Both the position numbers and the translations under genes were made by a program. The notes under the pieces are model-generated. The model was not told the origin of the DNA, did not search any database, and saw nothing but the letters and a program-made list of their open reading frames with translations. A DNA stretch of 64,000 bases from Acidobacteriota bacterium (GTDB taxonomy: Bacteria; Acidobacteriota; Terriglobia; Terriglobales; Acidobacteriaceae), in NCBI GenBank assembly GCA_013289685.1, contig JABCZL010000013.1, forward strand, positions 124,001 to 188,000. The letters run 5' to 3'. Shown in pieces: positions 1 through 9,450 of this stretch. Positions within the stretch are counted from its first letter, which is position 1, and each line of letters starts with the position of its first letter.

Positions 1-66
1 CAAGCCCCCCAGCATTGCCGCATCCCGACGTACGTGCCTACAGCGCACCTTGGAGAAGCGAAGTTG

Positions 67-561
67 TCATGGCGGTCCCTGCGCCTGCCGCTCCGCCAGG
101 TCCCCGATCACTGGCAGCTTGAAGCGCTCATTGCTGTAGGCCTTGAACATGAGCAACAGGAATAGAAGGAAGAACGCCAACGACACCAGCGCCGAAATCA
201 TGCTGATCAGGCTCCACAGAGACCACGGCATGATCGACAGCATCACGCCGAAGCCGAGCCGCACGACAATTGCTGCCACGCTGAGAAAAATCGACTGAAA
301 GGCATGGAAGCGCACGAAGGGGTCGCGCTTGTAGGGTTCGGCAACCAGAAAAAAGATGCCGCTCAGGAACCCAAGGATGTAACTTAGCAATCCCGCGATG
401 TTCGACGCCATCGTGGTCGTCGCGGAGGTTGGCGCATTCGGAACCACCGCCGCTCCCGAAGCAGTCGGGTTGCCCAAAATCCCGGTGCCTGCCGCCTGCC
501 CACAGTTTTGGCAAAAGCCGCTGTTATCAGTCAGTTGCGTCCCACAACGCGTACAGTGCAT
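67..561 (-). CDS. Zinc-ribbon membrane protein, DUF4870/Tic20-like
   Basis: This 164-residue protein has an N-terminal zinc ribbon with two CxxC knuckles (C3/C6 and C17/C20). A Ser/Thr/Ala/Pro-rich linker follows, then about three hydrophobic segments between residues 50 and 145. The segment around AEPYKRDPFVRFHAFQS is typical of small Tic20/DUF4870-like membrane proteins of unknown biochemical function. The gene is transcribed leftward, away from the sigma factor at 768, so the roughly 200 bp between them probably holds divergent promoters. The family assignment rests on general pattern only, and no enzymatic function should be assumed. Confidence 0.75.
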   Translation of the reverse strand: MHCTRCGTQLTDNSGFCQNCGQAAGTGILGNPTASGAAVVPNAPTSATTTMASNIAGLLSYILGFLSGIFFLVAEPYKRDPFVRFHAFQSIFLSVAAIVVRLGFGVMLSIMPWSLWSLISMISALVSLAFFLLFLLLMFKAYSNERFKLPVIGDLAERQAQGPP

Positions 562-767
562 AGGTTTTCTCCTTCTGGCATTAATCCCTACTTGCTGCCC
601 ACGAAACCCTTCTGTTTGCAGTAGCGCGAAACGCCCGCGAAAAAGGTAACGGAGCAGAACAATTTACGGCTCCCCGATCCGCGGAGGGGCCGCACGCATG
701 GCAAGCACCGGAGGAAATGTGATAACCTCCGCCCCACTAGGGTCCCTCCCACCCCTGTGAGGATCGA

Positions 768-1355
768 ATGTCGACCCCTTCTGCCCATGAAGTGACGCAG
801 TTGCTGCGTGCCTGGAGCAGCGGGGATCAGCAGGCCCTGGAGAAACTCACACCGCTCGTCTACGAAGAACTGCACCGCCGAGCCCGGTATTATGTCGCGC
901 TGGAAAACCCCGGCCACATCATTCAAACCACGGCCCTTATCAATGAGGTTTATTTGCGGCTGGTGGATTTTCGCGGCGTGACCTGGCAGGACCGGGCGCA
1001 TTTCCTGGCCGTTTGCGCTCGGATGATGCGCCGCATTCTTACCGACTTTGCCCGCTCGCGGCACTACCAGAAACGCGGTGGCGCCGCCCAACAAGTCACC
1101 TTCGACGAGCAACTCGTCGTGGCAAGCGAGCCCTCCGCCGACCTGGTCGCCCTCGACGACGCCCTGACCGGTTTGGCGAGCGTCGATCAGCGAAAGTGTC
1201 AAGTCGTGGAACTTCGCTTCTTCGGTGGACTGAGCGTCCAGGAAACCGCCGAAGTGCTGAAGGTTTCCGAAGAGACCGTCAAACGCGACTGGCGCCTGGC
1301 GAAGCTGTGGTTGTTGCGAGAGATGTCCGGTGGTGAAGAACGCAATGCAACCTGA
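768..1355 (+). CDS. RNA polymerase ECF-type sigma factor (acidobacterial/planctomycete subfamily)
   Basis: This 195-residue sigma-70 family protein has a region 2 around residues 45-110 (ALINEVYLRLVDF, RAHFLAVCARMMRRILTDFAR) and a region 4 helix-turn-helix near residues 150-185 (LSVQETAEVLKVSEETVKRDWRLAK). It matches the ECF group (PF07638/TIGR02999 style) that is expanded in Acidobacteria and Planctomycetes. The start is the ATG after a GAGGATCG sequence. Its 3' end overlaps the downstream Ser/Thr kinase gene, so the two are probably translated together. In this subfamily the partner kinase is thought to take the place of a classical anti-sigma factor. That relation is inferred from context here. 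Confidence 0.9.
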   Translation: MSTPSAHEVTQLLRAWSSGDQQALEKLTPLVYEELHRRARYYVALENPGHIIQTTALINEVYLRLVDFRGVTWQDRAHFLAVCARMMRRILTDFARSRHYQKRGGAAQQVTFDEQLVVASEPSADLVALDDALTGLASVDQRKCQVVELRFFGGLSVQETAEVLKVSEETVKRDWRLAKLWLLREMSGGEERNAT

Positions 1356-4023
1356 ACGCTGGAATGAAGTCGAGCAACTCTGCCACGCGGCCTTGGAACG
1401 CGAAGAGAGTCAGCGGGCCGCGTTTCTGCAATCGGCTTGCGCAGGAGACCAATCTCTGCTGCGTGAAGTCCAGTCTCTGCTGGCCCATCAAAAGCAAGCC
1501 GAACATTTCATCGAGACTCCCGCCCTGGAACAGGCCGCCAAGTCCCTGGCGGATGGTGAGCGTGATTCGCATCAGTCAGACGCAACTCCCCGCCTGATCG
1601 GCCGGATGATCTCGCACTATCGCATCGTAGAGAGGCTCGGGTATGGCGGCATGGGCGAGGTCTACCGCGCCGTCCGCGCCGACGACCAATATCAGAAGCT
1701 GGTCGCTCTGAAGCTGGTTAAAGCCGACTTCGACACGCATTTCGTCCTCGAGCGCTTCAAGAACGAACGGCAGATTCTCGCCAGCCTGGAGCACCCGAAC
1801 ATTGCGCGACTCATCGACGGCGGTACCACCGACGACGGCCTGCCCTACTTTGTCATGGAACTGGTCGAGGGCCGGCCCATCGATCAATACTGCGAATCCC
1901 ACCGCCTCTCGACGGTGGAGCGGCTCAAGCTTTTCCGCAGCGTCTGCTCCGCAGTGCATTACGCTCATCAGCATCTCGTCGTCCATCGCGACCTCAAGCC
2001 CAGCAACATCATGGTCACCAGCGAAGGAGTGCCCAAGTTACTCGATTTTGGGATCGCCAAGATCATGGACGCCGAGCACTTTCCGCGCGCCATCGAGCCG
2101 ACCATGACGGCGATGCGTGTCATGACCCCGGAATATGCCAGCCCGGAACAAATCCGTGGAGAAGCGATCACCACCGCCAGCGACGTTTACTCGCTCGGAG
2201 TCTTGCTCTACTACCTTCTGACCGGTCACCTTCCTTACTACTTAACCACGCGTTCGCCGCATGAAGTGGCGCGGGCCATCTGCGAGATCGACCCCGAGAA
2301 ACCCAGCACCGCTGTCAACCGCGTCGAAGAGGTGCCCGGCCCCGATGGCAAACCGGTGCGGCTCACGCCGGAAACGGTCAGCAGCACCCGCGAGGGTCAA
2401 CCCGATCGTCTTCGCCGGAGTCTCGGCGGCGATCTTGACCAGGTTGTGTTGCACGCGATCCGCAAGGAAAAAGACCGCCGCTACTCCTCGGTCGAACAAT
2501 TCTCCGAAGACATTGGCCGCCACTTGGAAGGCCGGCCTGTCCTGGCACGGAAAGGAACACTCAGCTATCGCGCCGCGAAGTTTGTGAAGCGCCACAAGGC
2601 TGGCGTGATCGCAGCTTCACTGGCGGTCATAACTCTGATTGCAGGCATGGCGGCGATCATCCGCGAATCCCGCCTGGAACGCGCCCAGCGCGCACGAGCC
2701 GAAAGACGTTTTAACGACGTGCGGGAACTGGCTAATTCCCTGATGTTCGACATCAACGATTCGATTGCGAATCTGCCGGGTGCGACCACAGCGAGAAAGC
2801 TGCTCGTCACCAAAGCATTGAAATATCTAGACAGTCTGGCCGCCGAAGCCACCGGAGATCCTTCGCTGCAGCGTGAACTCGCCACCGCCTACCAGAGGGT
2901 CGGAGACATTCAGGGTCTGCTCAACAGTCAGCAAAATGTTGGGCACTCCTCCGATGCCCTGGAGAGTTATCACAAGGCATTGACCATCCGCGAAACTCTG
3001 GTTGCCAACGGCCCCGCGAATCCGGCAGATCGCCGCGATCTTGCCTTCGTGTATCAAAGGCTCGGACAAGTTTGCGCACTCTTGAACGACTTTGCCGGAG
3101 CCAGGGAAAACGATCAGAAGGCATTCGCGATTTACGAAGCATTGCACGCCGCCAGCCCGAATGATGCCAAGGCGACCCTCAGCCTCGGGAGCTCCTACTA
3201 CACGCTAGGCCGTCTGTTCAGTGTGAACGGCGAATGGGCCAGCGCTGTCCAAAACGACTTGAAAGCCGTCGAACTCTACGAGCAAGTCAGCCAGAGCAAA
3301 CCGGAGGACTCCACGGCTCTCTACGCGTTAGCAGCCGGTTATCGCGAAGCCTGCTATAACGTCGGCAAAGCCGGAGACCGTCCCAAGGCGCTCTCGTTAT
3401 GCCGCCAGGCTGTAGGCATCAACGAGGCGTTGCTGGCTGCTAATCCGAACGAGGTTCGGGCCCATCTCGACCTGTCTGCTGCGTACAGCGATCTCGGGAC
3501 GACGTTGGCTGACGGTGGGGACCTGGCTGCGGCCATTCTGACTTGGCGCAAAGCGCTGGCCAACGCCGAATCCGTGTCGTCAGCCGACGCCAGCAATGCC
3601 CGAGCCCACGTCGCCCAAGCGTTGGCGGAAAACCAACTCGGATTGCTGCTGACCAAGGCCGGCCAATCCGGCGGTCTGGACTACGAACTCAAAGCTCTGG
3701 AAATCCGCAAGAAACTTTTCACCGACGACCCGAAGAATAAAGGCAGACAAGAGGCCGTCGCCCTTTCCTACGCGACGCTCGGCGACTCGGAACAAATACT
3801 CGCCATGCGGCCCCATACCCTCAAGAACCAACAGGTCCGTCATTGGAGTCAAGCCCGGTCCTGGTACGAGCAAGCCTCCGAGAGCTATCAATCTCTCCGC
3901 TCGGGAGCGGCTCTGCGCGGAGAAGAGGCCGGAGAGCCCGACCGGATCGCCCAAGAGATCGTTAAGTGCGACGCCATGCTGAGAAAAAACCACGGTCCGG
4001 TCGCCGCAGTGCAGCGGCCGTAG
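1345..4023 (+). CDS. Transmembrane Ser/Thr protein kinase with TPR sensor region
   Basis: This is a PknB-type kinase of about 892 residues. The N-terminal 80 residues form a helical segment typical of acidobacterial kinases paired with ECF sigma factors. The kinase domain follows, at about residues 92-400, with a glycine loop GYGGMGEVY, invariant Lys123, the catalytic loop HRDLKPSN (214-221) and DFG (234-236). One transmembrane helix sits near 420-442, and a C-terminal region of TPR-like helical repeats (about 470-860) is predicted to lie outside the cytoplasm. All catalytic residues are present. I chose the ATG at 1345, which has GGTGAAG just upstream; an in-frame GTG at 1330 is the alternative. 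Either start lies inside the end of the sigma factor gene, which indicates translational coupling and a shared pathway. Confidence 0.9.
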   Translation: MQPERWNEVEQLCHAALEREESQRAAFLQSACAGDQSLLREVQSLLAHQKQAEHFIETPALEQAAKSLADGERDSHQSDATPRLIGRMISHYRIVERLGYGGMGEVYRAVRADDQYQKLVALKLVKADFDTHFVLERFKNERQILASLEHPNIARLIDGGTTDDGLPYFVMELVEGRPIDQYCESHRLSTVERLKLFRSVCSAVHYAHQHLVVHRDLKPSNIMVTSEGVPKLLDFGIAKIMDAEHFPRAIEPTMTAMRVMTPEYASPEQIRGEAITTASDVYSLGVLLYYLLTGHLPYYLTTRSPHEVARAICEIDPEKPSTAVNRVEEVPGPDGKPVRLTPETVSSTREGQPDRLRRSLGGDLDQVVLHAIRKEKDRRYSSVEQFSEDIGRHLEGRPVLARKGTLSYRAAKFVKRHKAGVIAASLAVITLIAGMAAIIRESRLERAQRARAERRFNDVRELANSLMFDINDSIANLPGATTARKLLVTKALKYLDSLAAEATGDPSLQRELATAYQRVGDIQGLLNSQQNVGHSSDALESYHKALTIRETLVANGPANPADRRDLAFVYQRLGQVCALLNDFAGARENDQKAFAIYEALHAASPNDAKATLSLGSSYYTLGRLFSVNGEWASAVQNDLKAVELYEQVSQSKPEDSTALYALAAGYREACYNVGKAGDRPKALSLCRQAVGINEALLAANPNEVRAHLDLSAAYSDLGTTLADGGDLAAAILTWRKALANAESVSSADASNARAHVAQALAENQLGLLLTKAGQSGGLDYELKALEIRKKLFTDDPKNKGRQEAVALSYATLGDSEQILAMRPHTLKNQQVRHWSQARSWYEQASESYQSLRSGAALRGEEAGEPDRIAQEIVKCDAMLRKNHGPVAAVQRP

Positions 4024-4072
4024 CGCAGACGAGACCGGCACGGCCAGTGGGGCGCGATTCGGAACCGCGGCT

Positions 4073-6874
4073 TTACTTCACCGGGTTCCCGTCAGCGTCG
4101 ATCTTGTGTACTTCACCCAGGTTCAGTTCGCGGATGCCGGACTCAACCTTGCTCATGTCCCCAACGACCACCCACACCAGATGATCCGGCAGAATATATT
4201 TCTTGGCGACTTCATTGGCGCTGTCTGGCGTCAAAGCCAGCGCTTTTTGGGTAAAGGTGTTGTAGTAGTCCTCCGGCAATCCAAACTGCAGAATGTTGCC
4301 ATAAGCGCCGCTGAGCTGCTGGACAGTCTCAAAAGTCCCCGGCAGTCCAAGCGTGGTATTGCTCTGCTCGTCCTTCAGTTCTTCCGCCGAAATCGGTTTC
4401 CCGCCCACGATGTTGTTGTATTCCTTGACCAACTCCACCATGGATTCCTTGGTCTTATCGGTCTGCACCGCCGAGATGCTGATGTAAGGACGTTGTCCGC
4501 GCGCAGCTGGCAGTACGGTACGCACACCGTATGACCAATGCTTGTCCTCGCGCAGGTTCATGTTGATCCGCGAGCTGAACTTTCCGCCGAAGATGCCGTT
4601 TACCAGTTGCAGCGCAATGGCGTCCGGATCATTCTGCGGCGGCGCCAACTGCGCCCCAAAAATCACGCTCTGCCCCGATCCCGGCCGGTCGATGAGATAC
4701 ACCACGTCCTTCGCCGGTTCGTCCACGTGGGGCACGGTCCTCTTCGGAGCGTTGCCAGCCTGCCATGATGCCAGCAGTTTCTCCAGCTTAGGTTTGATTT
4801 CGCCCAGTGTGGTGTCCCCCACCACCAGCAGCGTGGCATTGTTGGGCTTGAACCAGGTCTCGTGGAACTTGGCCAGGTCCTCGCGCGTCATCTTGCTCAC
4901 GCTGGCTTCTGTGCCAGTGCCAGTGAACGGCACTGCGTAGGGATGCCCCTGCCCATAGATCAGCGTCGGTACCACCCGCAGTGCCATGGACTGGGGCGTC
5001 ACCTTCTCGCGCTGGATGCCGGCAAGCCGTTCCTTCTGCAGTCGCTGAAACTCCTTCTGCGGAAACGCCGGATGCAGAATCAGGTCCGCATAAATGTCGA
5101 GTGACGCGTCCATCGTGCTCTTCAGAGTATTCAGGCTGACCAGGGAGTAATCGAGATTAGCGCCGGCATTGAAGTTGGCGCTGAGCGATTCCAGTTCCTC
5201 GCCAATTTTCAGCGAATCGCGCGTCGGCGTGCCTTCCTCCAGCATGCGCTGCGCAAAGCTGGCCGTACCCGTCGCATCTGCTGGATCGGCCGAGTACCCG
5301 CTGTCGACTATCAACGTGAAGTTCACCACCGGAGCGGTGTGGCGCTCCGCCAGCACGACCTTCAGCCCGTTGCTGAGCGTGGCTCTCTCTAAGGAAGGAA
5401 GCTTGAGCGACATCGGATCGCCCGGTGCAGGCTCCTTCGACCGGTCTAGCTTGGCGTCAGTCTTGAAAGAAGCAGGATACGGGTGCACCTCCAAAACGTA
5501 GTCGCCATCACTCAGCCAGTCATCGGCGGCTTTCTTCACCGTGGCAGGGGTCGCGGCCTTCACCCATTTCAGATAGTCCTTGTAGCAATCAGGATTGCCC
5601 CGGTAGGTCTGGCAGGTCGCCAGCAGATCGCTTTTTCCCCCGAAGCCGCCGATCCGCTCCACGATCCGCGCATACCTCCCGAGAATCTGCGTCTTGGCCA
5701 GTTGCAACTCCGCAGCGGTAGGACCGTTCTTGAGGAAGTTCTGCAATTCCTCGTCTGCGGTCTTTTCCACCTTACTCAGTTCACCGTCCGGGTTCGCGGT
5801 GAGCGTGAAATCGAACTGCCCGCCGATCTCGTTCGTGTCGTTCGACGCGGTCGCGCTGGTCGCAATCTGATCTTTATAGACCAGCCGCTTGTAGAGCCGC
5901 GAGGTCTTGCCCTGGCCGAGCACCTGCGCCGCCAAATCCAACAACGCTTCTTCGGGTGACCCAAATTCCGGAACGTTCCAGATGCGATAAAGGCGAGCTT
6001 GGGGAACACGATCCTGCACCCATCCGCGATGTGTGCCCGTGTGTTTCGCGATCCATACTTCCTGCTTGGCTATAGGCGGGCCAGGAGGAATCTCGCCATA
6101 ATATTTTCCAACCTTCTCCCGCGCGACTTCCGGCGTCACGTCGCCCGCAACCACCACCGTGACGTTGTTCGGCCCGTAATACGTCTTAAACCATTCCTGG
6201 ACGTCACTCAAAGAAGCTGCGTCCAGGTCTTTCATGGAACCGATCACCGTCCACGAGTAGGGATGCCCGACCGGGTAAGTGTTCTCCGCAATGAGCTCTT
6301 CGGTAACTCCGTAAGGTTGGTTCTCGTCCTGGCGTTTTTCGTTTTGCACCACGCCGCGCTGCAGGTCGAGCTTTTTCTGGTCGAGCACGCCCAGCAGATG
6401 GCCCATGCGGTCGCTCTCCGCGAACAGCACGTAGTCCAGCATGGACGTCGGGACGTTCTCAAAATAATTCGTGCGATCGTTATTGGTGGTGCCGTTCAGG
6501 TTCGTGGCCCCAACCTTTTCCATGGCGTTGATATACGTGTGATTGAAGTCATCGCTGCCGCTGAACATCAGGTGCTCGAACAGATGGGCAAATCCGGTCT
6601 TGCCCGGCTTCTCATTCTTCGAACCCACGTGATACCACGTGTTCACCGCCACAATCGGCGCCTTGTGGTCTTCATGCACCAGCACAGTCAGCCCGTTGGC
6701 CAGCACAAACTTGGTGTACTTGATATCTGGAATCGGGATGTCCACACTCGCCACTGCAGCCGGAGCCTTGTGGGCTGGCGCGGGCGTCGCTTGGGCGAAG
6801 ACGAAGCTGGGATGGCCGATCACCGCTATGACTGCAAGCAGACTTGCAACGAATAACGACAGTCTATTTCTCAA
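4073..6874 (-). CDS. Secreted M16 family zinc metallopeptidase (two-domain, pitrilysin-like)
   Basis: This 933-residue protein begins with a signal peptide (MRNRLSLFVASLLAV, cleavage near FVFA|QA). It carries two M16 modules. The N-terminal half holds the inverted zinc motif H97-LF-E100-H101 with the distal ligand Glu178. The C-terminal half resembles the inactive M16 partner domain. It probably degrades peptides in the periplasm. I placed the start at a TTG at 6874, preceded by GGAGG with a 5-nt gap. The reading frame stays open upstream to 7042, but that stretch encodes a dispersed-repeat translation (NHEGHE...) and no signal sequence. The gene is convergent with the kinase gene to its left. 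Confidence 0.9.
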   Translation of the reverse strand: MRNRLSLFVASLLAVIAVIGHPSFVFAQATPAPAHKAPAAVASVDIPIPDIKYTKFVLANGLTVLVHEDHKAPIVAVNTWYHVGSKNEKPGKTGFAHLFEHLMFSGSDDFNHTYINAMEKVGATNLNGTTNNDRTNYFENVPTSMLDYVLFAESDRMGHLLGVLDQKKLDLQRGVVQNEKRQDENQPYGVTEELIAENTYPVGHPYSWTVIGSMKDLDAASLSDVQEWFKTYYGPNNVTVVVAGDVTPEVAREKVGKYYGEIPPGPPIAKQEVWIAKHTGTHRGWVQDRVPQARLYRIWNVPEFGSPEEALLDLAAQVLGQGKTSRLYKRLVYKDQIATSATASNDTNEIGGQFDFTLTANPDGELSKVEKTADEELQNFLKNGPTAAELQLAKTQILGRYARIVERIGGFGGKSDLLATCQTYRGNPDCYKDYLKWVKAATPATVKKAADDWLSDGDYVLEVHPYPASFKTDAKLDRSKEPAPGDPMSLKLPSLERATLSNGLKVVLAERHTAPVVNFTLIVDSGYSADPADATGTASFAQRMLEEGTPTRDSLKIGEELESLSANFNAGANLDYSLVSLNTLKSTMDASLDIYADLILHPAFPQKEFQRLQKERLAGIQREKVTPQSMALRVVPTLIYGQGHPYAVPFTGTGTEASVSKMTREDLAKFHETWFKPNNATLLVVGDTTLGEIKPKLEKLLASWQAGNAPKRTVPHVDEPAKDVVYLIDRPGSGQSVIFGAQLAPPQNDPDAIALQLVNGIFGGKFSSRINMNLREDKHWSYGVRTVLPAARGQRPYISISAVQTDKTKESMVELVKEYNNIVGGKPISAEELKDEQSNTTLGLPGTFETVQQLSGAYGNILQFGLPEDYYNTFTQKALALTPDSANEVAKKYILPDHLVWVVVGDMSKVESGIRELNLGEVHKIDADGNPVK

Positions 6875-6979
6875 GATTGCCTCCACTGAATTCAAATCAG
6901 GGCTGGGAAGTTCCGCACAACACTCTACACAAGAAGCACACCCGTCGTCACGAACACCGGGACCCAAGTAGAAGGAAGT

Positions 6980-7012
6980 CCTTCGTGATACTTCGTGTCC
7001 TTCGTGGTTAAA
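6980..7012 (-). repeat. Dispersed TTAACCAC(GA)AGG repeat
   Basis: Read on the minus strand, the sequence begins TTAACCACGAAGGACACGA and continues with further CACGAAG-type units of about 9-10 nt. A related copy lies at 46409-46439 on the plus strand (TTAACCACAGAGGGCACAG). The short tandem units and the conserved TTAACCAC head mark a dispersed intergenic element. It keeps an open frame (NHEGHE) that falsely extends the M16 gene upstream. Confidence 0.6.
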
Positions 7013-7058
7013 GCTCTTCTCTTGCAGCGCCAAAGTGACCAACTTCCTGAATCAGGCT

Positions 7059-9035
7059 TTAATGCTGAGCCGGCTCAGCTTTCAAATCCGCTTTCAAATA
7101 ACGATCGAACCATCCCACCAGCCGCTCCATAATGTCCCGCTGATGCGCCGGCTGCCGAATCGAATGCCCTTCGCCCTCATAGACCACGAACTGCGTCTCC
7201 ACACCCAACGTCTTCAACGCGTGCCAGAATTCGCGCGATTGCGGTTCCGGCACTTCGCCGTCGCGTTCCCCCACCAGGATCAGCGTCGGCGTTTTGACAT
7301 TCTTGATGAACGTCATCGGTGAGCTTCTCGCGTAAACCGCTGGATCGTCATACACCGAGGCGCCGAAATAGGGAATCATCCACTCGTCAATATCATTTTC
7401 CCCGTAATAACTCTGCCAGTTCGACAACCCCGCGCCCGCCACCGCCGCGCGAAAGCGATGGGTCTGGGTCACAGCCCACATCGTCATGTATCCGCCGTAG
7501 CTCCAGCCAAAGATTCCGACGCGCTGCTCATCGACCGGCAGAGTTTTCACAACTCCGTCGACTCCCGCCATGATGTCGCGAAAATCTCCATAGCCGAAGT
7601 CTTTGACGTTCCCCTCGGTAAACCTTTCGCCCTGCCCAAAGCTCCCGCGGGGGTTGGGATAGAGCACGAAATATCCCTTCGCGGAAAGACTATCCAGATT
7701 CAACCCGCGGGCCGGCCAGCTTGGGCGCACCGCCGCCGCCGGGCCGCCATGCACAATCACGACCATCGGATACCGGTGGCTCGGGTCATACTCCTTGGGA
7801 TACATCAGCCAGCCTTGGATCCGCATACCGTCGCTCGTCCAATGCAGGCTCTTCATTTCGCCCCAGTCGGGGCGGACCGCGTCGTTGTAATGCGTCCACT
7901 GTTTCCAATTGCCAACGGATCCCACCCAGATCTCCGCGGGATGCGCCGCTGAACTTCGCAGTGCGGCGGAACTTTCGCGATTCGACGAAAACGACACCGT
8001 CAGCGATTCCGCCCCCGACCAGAGTGAAGCAATCTTCCCGCTGCTAAGATCGACCGTCGAAATACCGGACTCGCCATCTACGTTTTCGGTAAATAAAATC
8101 TTGTTGGGCGCCGTCCAGAAAATTCCGTTGGGCGACGCTGCAATTCCAGGAGTGACGTTACGAGCATTCCCGCCGCCCGCCGGCACGACAAAAATGTCGC
8201 CCCCCGTGGACCCCTCATCGCTCATCAGCCCTTCAATGAAAGCAATGCTCTTTCCATCAGGAGACCAGCGCGGTTTCGCGATCTGCAAGTGAGGTTTATA
8301 AACCGGTTGCAGGTCTCCGCTCGCCACGCCCAGCCGGTAGACCTGAGCAACGTACCAATTCGAATCCCCCGCGCCATGGGCGGCAATCAGCGCGAAGTTC
8401 TTGCTGTCCGGCGACCAGTCGTATTCGTAGACGTACATGTCGGGCGGCGACAGTTGCCGCACCGTGCCCGTTGCAACCTCAACGGTAGTGAGACGCTCTT
8501 CGTAAACCTTGCTGTCGACCAGCCCGGTCTCGGGCGTCATCGGCATCAGTGGACCCGCCGCCCGCGGCGCATTTTCCGTGAACAAAATCGCCACCGTCGT
8601 TCCGTCGGGCGACCAAGCCGGGTCGGACAGGAACCCTTTCAGATTCGTCAACTTTCGCGCCGCGCCATCCACAGCCGCCACGTACAGTTCGGACTGGCCG
8701 TCGCCCCCCGCGTCCGATAGAAACGCCAACTGCTTGCTGTCAGCCGACCACGAGACGTCTGCTTCATGCGCACTACCGCCCTCGCTGGCCGCTGAAACCC
8801 GCCGCGGCTGCGAACCGGATGCCTTCAGATCTTGCACATAAATGGCCGATCCTCCGCCTGCTGCCGGTTCCACCCACGCCACCTGCGTTCCATCCGGAGA
8901 AATCACCACCTGCCGGAAGTTTCTGACCGCTGTACTCGCATCTTGTGCCGGCGCAGCCGGAATCGCAGCCAGGAAAACCACGGCCGCGAGAGCGACCGTC
9001 GTCAGGCATAATCTGCTTCCACTGTTGGGGTTCAT
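7059..9035 (-). CDS. Secreted S9 family prolyl-oligopeptidase/acylaminoacyl peptidase
   Basis: This 658-residue protein has a signal peptide ending near AAPAQ at residue 30. Beta-propeller repeats of the TolB/PD40 kind (SPDGTQVAW, WSADSKQLAFLSD, WSPDGTTVAI) occupy about residues 40-370. A C-terminal alpha/beta-hydrolase domain holds the catalytic triad Ser512 in GWSYGGY, Asp592 in GERDGE and His624 in GEGHS. The length and order of domains are normal for S9 peptidases. It is predicted to cleave short peptides in the periplasm. A good ribosome site (AAGGAG) precedes the ATG. It lies upstream of the M16 gene on the same strand and may share transcripts with it, although the repeat element separates them. 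Confidence 0.93.
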   Translation of the reverse strand: MNPNSGSRLCLTTVALAAVVFLAAIPAAPAQDASTAVRNFRQVVISPDGTQVAWVEPAAGGGSAIYVQDLKASGSQPRRVSAASEGGSAHEADVSWSADSKQLAFLSDAGGDGQSELYVAAVDGAARKLTNLKGFLSDPAWSPDGTTVAILFTENAPRAAGPLMPMTPETGLVDSKVYEERLTTVEVATGTVRQLSPPDMYVYEYDWSPDSKNFALIAAHGAGDSNWYVAQVYRLGVASGDLQPVYKPHLQIAKPRWSPDGKSIAFIEGLMSDEGSTGGDIFVVPAGGGNARNVTPGIAASPNGIFWTAPNKILFTENVDGESGISTVDLSSGKIASLWSGAESLTVSFSSNRESSAALRSSAAHPAEIWVGSVGNWKQWTHYNDAVRPDWGEMKSLHWTSDGMRIQGWLMYPKEYDPSHRYPMVVIVHGGPAAAVRPSWPARGLNLDSLSAKGYFVLYPNPRGSFGQGERFTEGNVKDFGYGDFRDIMAGVDGVVKTLPVDEQRVGIFGWSYGGYMTMWAVTQTHRFRAAVAGAGLSNWQSYYGENDIDEWMIPYFGASVYDDPAVYARSSPMTFIKNVKTPTLILVGERDGEVPEPQSREFWHALKTLGVETQFVVYEGEGHSIRQPAHQRDIMERLVGWFDRYLKADLKAEPAQH

Positions 9036-9450
9036 TTATGCAGGAATCTCCTTTGGGGTCAGGCAGCAGCCGCCATCCTACACTGATTTTGCCCGTTCTC
9101 GCACCCGAGAGCCCCTTCCGGTAGACGTTTGGGAGCGGCTGGGTCCCCCCCGGTCCAACCCCTCGAAAGTTTTTTTGAAACGTTTATCGCCTTCCCTGCA
9201 CTATCCCAATAAGTGGAGGACATCGCCTGAAACGCGGTGAGCCACAGTTCACGAACCCAGCCCGGAAACCACTGGGTGAGGTTCTCGTAAGTGCCGGAGC
9301 CGATCCGGGGGGAAGCGGCTCCGGTGCTTCTGAATTCAGACTTCCCCAAGAAGGTACAGATTCTCTAACGCTCGGTCTCAGTACGCTCGGTCCAACTAAC
9401 GTGCGGTCCAGCTTCGCAGAAGCTTGATCGCAGGAAGCTTGATTCTCCCC
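9036..9450. other. Intergenic region of about 415 bp between divergent genes
   Basis: No convincing gene is seen here. The region must hold the promoters of the leftward S9 peptidase gene and of the rightward sigma-factor operon. It contains a 9-bp perfect stem (CCGGAGCCG at 9294-9302 with CGGCTCCGG at 9316-9324) without a following T tract. It also contains three spaced copies of an ACGCTCGGTC-like decamer at 9368-9408, described separately. Confidence 0.5.
9368..9408 (+). repeat. Three spaced direct repeats upstream of a sigma factor gene
   Basis: ACGCTCGGTC occurs at 9368-9377 and 9383-9392, and the variant ACGTGCGGTC at 9399-9408. The spacings are 15 and 16 bp. The array ends about 40 bp before the sigma factor start at 9451. 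Such an array could bind a regulator or be part of the promoter. The function is inferred from position only. Confidence 0.35.

Noticed and set aside
6875..7042. Upstream extension of the M16 peptidase gene to 7042.
   Set aside because: It crosses a dispersed repeat (NHEGHE translation) and would bury the signal peptide; a TTG with a GGAGG site fits better.
9059..9349. A 96-codon open frame on the minus strand.
   Set aside because: Its composition and lack of a ribosome site look like chance in GC-rich DNA; no motif is seen.
9393..9400. AACTAAC half site like the BlaI operator.
   Set aside because: There is no second arm; single half sites such as this, and one near 60640, are expected by chance.
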